DNA from: JBBITW01 sp037440525
Lineage (GTDB): Bacteria; Desulfobacterota; BSN033; UBA1163
Assembly (NCBI GenBank): GCA_037440525.1
Contig: JBBITW010000184.1
Span: 1-6,977 of the forward strand
Direction: 5' to 3'
Length of the DNA: 6,977 nt
The notes beneath the pieces were generated by a model. That model ran no database searches. It worked only from the letters and a program-made list of their open reading frames with translations, and was not told where the DNA came from. Shown here piece after piece: positions 6,743 to 6,977 of this stretch. Every line of letters begins with the position of its first letter. The stretch's first letter is position 1. The translations under genes and the position numbers were made by a program.

Positions 6743-6750
6743 CCTCCTTT
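6743..6750 (-). promoter_or_regulatory. Strong ribosome-binding site of rpsU
   Basis: On the minus strand AAAGGAGG is followed by three more G residues. It ends 10 nt before the ATG at 6732. It decides the rpsU start, because the only longer in-frame alternative (ATG at 6753) abuts this motif directly and would translate through it. Confidence 0.8.
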
Positions 6751-6771
6751 CATAAATCATTTTAAGTATTT

Positions 6772-6805
6772 AATTAAATTATCTTTTAAATTAAATTATT
6801 TTTTA
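6772..6805. repeat. 17-bp tandem duplication in the rpsU leader
   Basis: Two adjacent 17-bp units, AATTAAATTATCTTTTA (6772-6788) and AATTAAATTATTTTTTA (6789-6805), differ at one base (C6783 versus T6800). They lie about 40 bp upstream of the rpsU start in an almost pure A/T stretch, probably within the transcribed leader. They could arise by slippage, or act as an A/U-rich ribosome-entry or protein-binding element. Function is unknown. Confidence 0.75.
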
Positions 6806-6850
6806 AAAAAAATCAAATTTTTATATATCCCATTTCACCCACTAAGAGAA

Positions 6851-6879
6851 TTTATACAGGCAAAAAGCCTTCATATCCA
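6851..6879 (-). promoter_or_regulatory. Candidate sigma-70 promoter of the operon
   Basis: On the minus strand a -35-like TGGATA (6879-6874, 4 of 6 to TTGACA) and a -10-like TATAAA (6856-6851, 5 of 6 to TATAAT) are separated by 17 nt. Start of transcription would be near 6844, giving a leader of about 110 nt to rpsU. A better -35 match, TTGACC at 6885-6880, is 23 nt from the same -10, too far for standard use. The spacer contains a short inverted repeat, AGGC-N5-GCCT (6858-6870). AT-rich sequence makes chance matches likely. Confidence 0.35.
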
Positions 6880-6900
6880 GGTCAATTAATTTTTACCTAA

Positions 6901-6953
6901 TGCGAGTTGCTCCTATGGCAAGAGGCCGAAACCCTCGCACCCTGAAGGGTGCG
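6901..6953. repeat. GC-rich hairpin cluster, possible dispersed palindromic repeat
   Basis: A GC-rich island in AT-rich intergenic DNA. The strongest element is CGCACCC (6936-6942), loop TGAA, GGGTGCG (6947-6953), a perfect 7-bp stem. Overlapping alternatives are TGCGAG (6901-6906) with CTCGCA (6934-6939), TTGC/GCAA (6907-6910 with 6918-6921) and GAGG/CCTC (6922-6925 with 6933-6936). No T run follows on either strand, which argues against a simple terminator. It resembles REP-type dispersed repeats in style, but only one copy can be seen here. Confidence 0.5.
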
Positions 6954-6977
6954 GCTACATTATAAAAAATTTCGCTC

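Larger units (their letters stand above)
6754..6977. other. Upstream intergenic region, no gene seen
   Basis: These 224 bases contain no convincing coding sequence or tRNA. From rpsU outward they hold an AT-rich leader with the 17-bp duplication, a weak candidate promoter on the minus strand, and the GC-rich hairpin island, then AT-rich sequence to the window edge. Confidence 0.6.

Noticed and set aside
6733..6753. Longer rpsU start at the upstream in-frame ATG
   Set aside because: It would translate the AAAGGAGG site and add MKGGGKW, which does not fit S21; there is no Shine-Dalgarno in front of it.
1..6977. CRISPR array, insertion sequence or phage attachment site
   Set aside because: No regularly spaced repeats, transposase-like protein, integrase or paired terminal inverted repeats with target duplication are seen.

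Overview
This window holds a compact housekeeping operon read entirely from the minus strand. In transcription order it runs rpsU (ribosomal protein S21), a GatB/YqeY-domain gene, mutS2, dnaG (primase) and rpoD (primary sigma factor). It is an expanded form of the classical macromolecular-synthesis operon rpsU-dnaG-rpoD, with yqeY and mutS2 placed between rpsU and dnaG. All five genes look intact. Gaps between them are 4, 36, 5 and 19 nt, so one polycistronic mRNA is likely.

Organism: a bacterium of roughly 40% GC by eye. RpoD has the proteobacterial layout: region 1.1, region 1.2, a charged non-conserved insert of about 200 residues, then regions 2 to 4. DnaG is a standard bacterial primase. 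Gene order and protein style suggest a deltaproteobacterium or Desulfobacterota-type lineage, but this is inference from memory and no database was searched. The coding strand is purine-rich and the proteins are rich in Lys, Glu, Arg and Ile, which is compatible with a warm habitat but does not prove one.

Layout from the right (upstream) end. Positions 6901-6953 hold a GC-rich cluster of hairpin-forming sequence. A weak candidate promoter lies at 6851-6879 (minus strand). A very AT-rich leader with a near-perfect 17-bp tandem duplication (6772-6805) leads to a strong Shine-Dalgarno for rpsU. The five genes occupy 6732 to 138. The left end (1-137) has no standard intrinsic terminator for this operon. 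It holds an unusual inverted repeat (41-75) with T-rich 5' and A-rich 3' arms, and a short GC-rich palindrome at 4-18.

How the genes work together: the operon groups a translation-initiation protein (S21), primer synthesis (DnaG) and bulk promoter recognition (sigma-70). MutS2 is a MutS-like ATPase with a C-terminal Smr domain, linked in other bacteria to recombination control and to rescue of collided ribosomes. YqeY resembles the tRNA-binding tail of GatB. The most interesting details are the degenerate LDLR motif in the MutS2 Smr domain, the lack of a Shine-Dalgarno before mutS2 (with an anti-SD-like CCUCCUCCU in its place), the TTG start of dnaG, and the palindromes and repeats in both flanks. 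I see no new multi-gene system, mobile element or CRISPR array.
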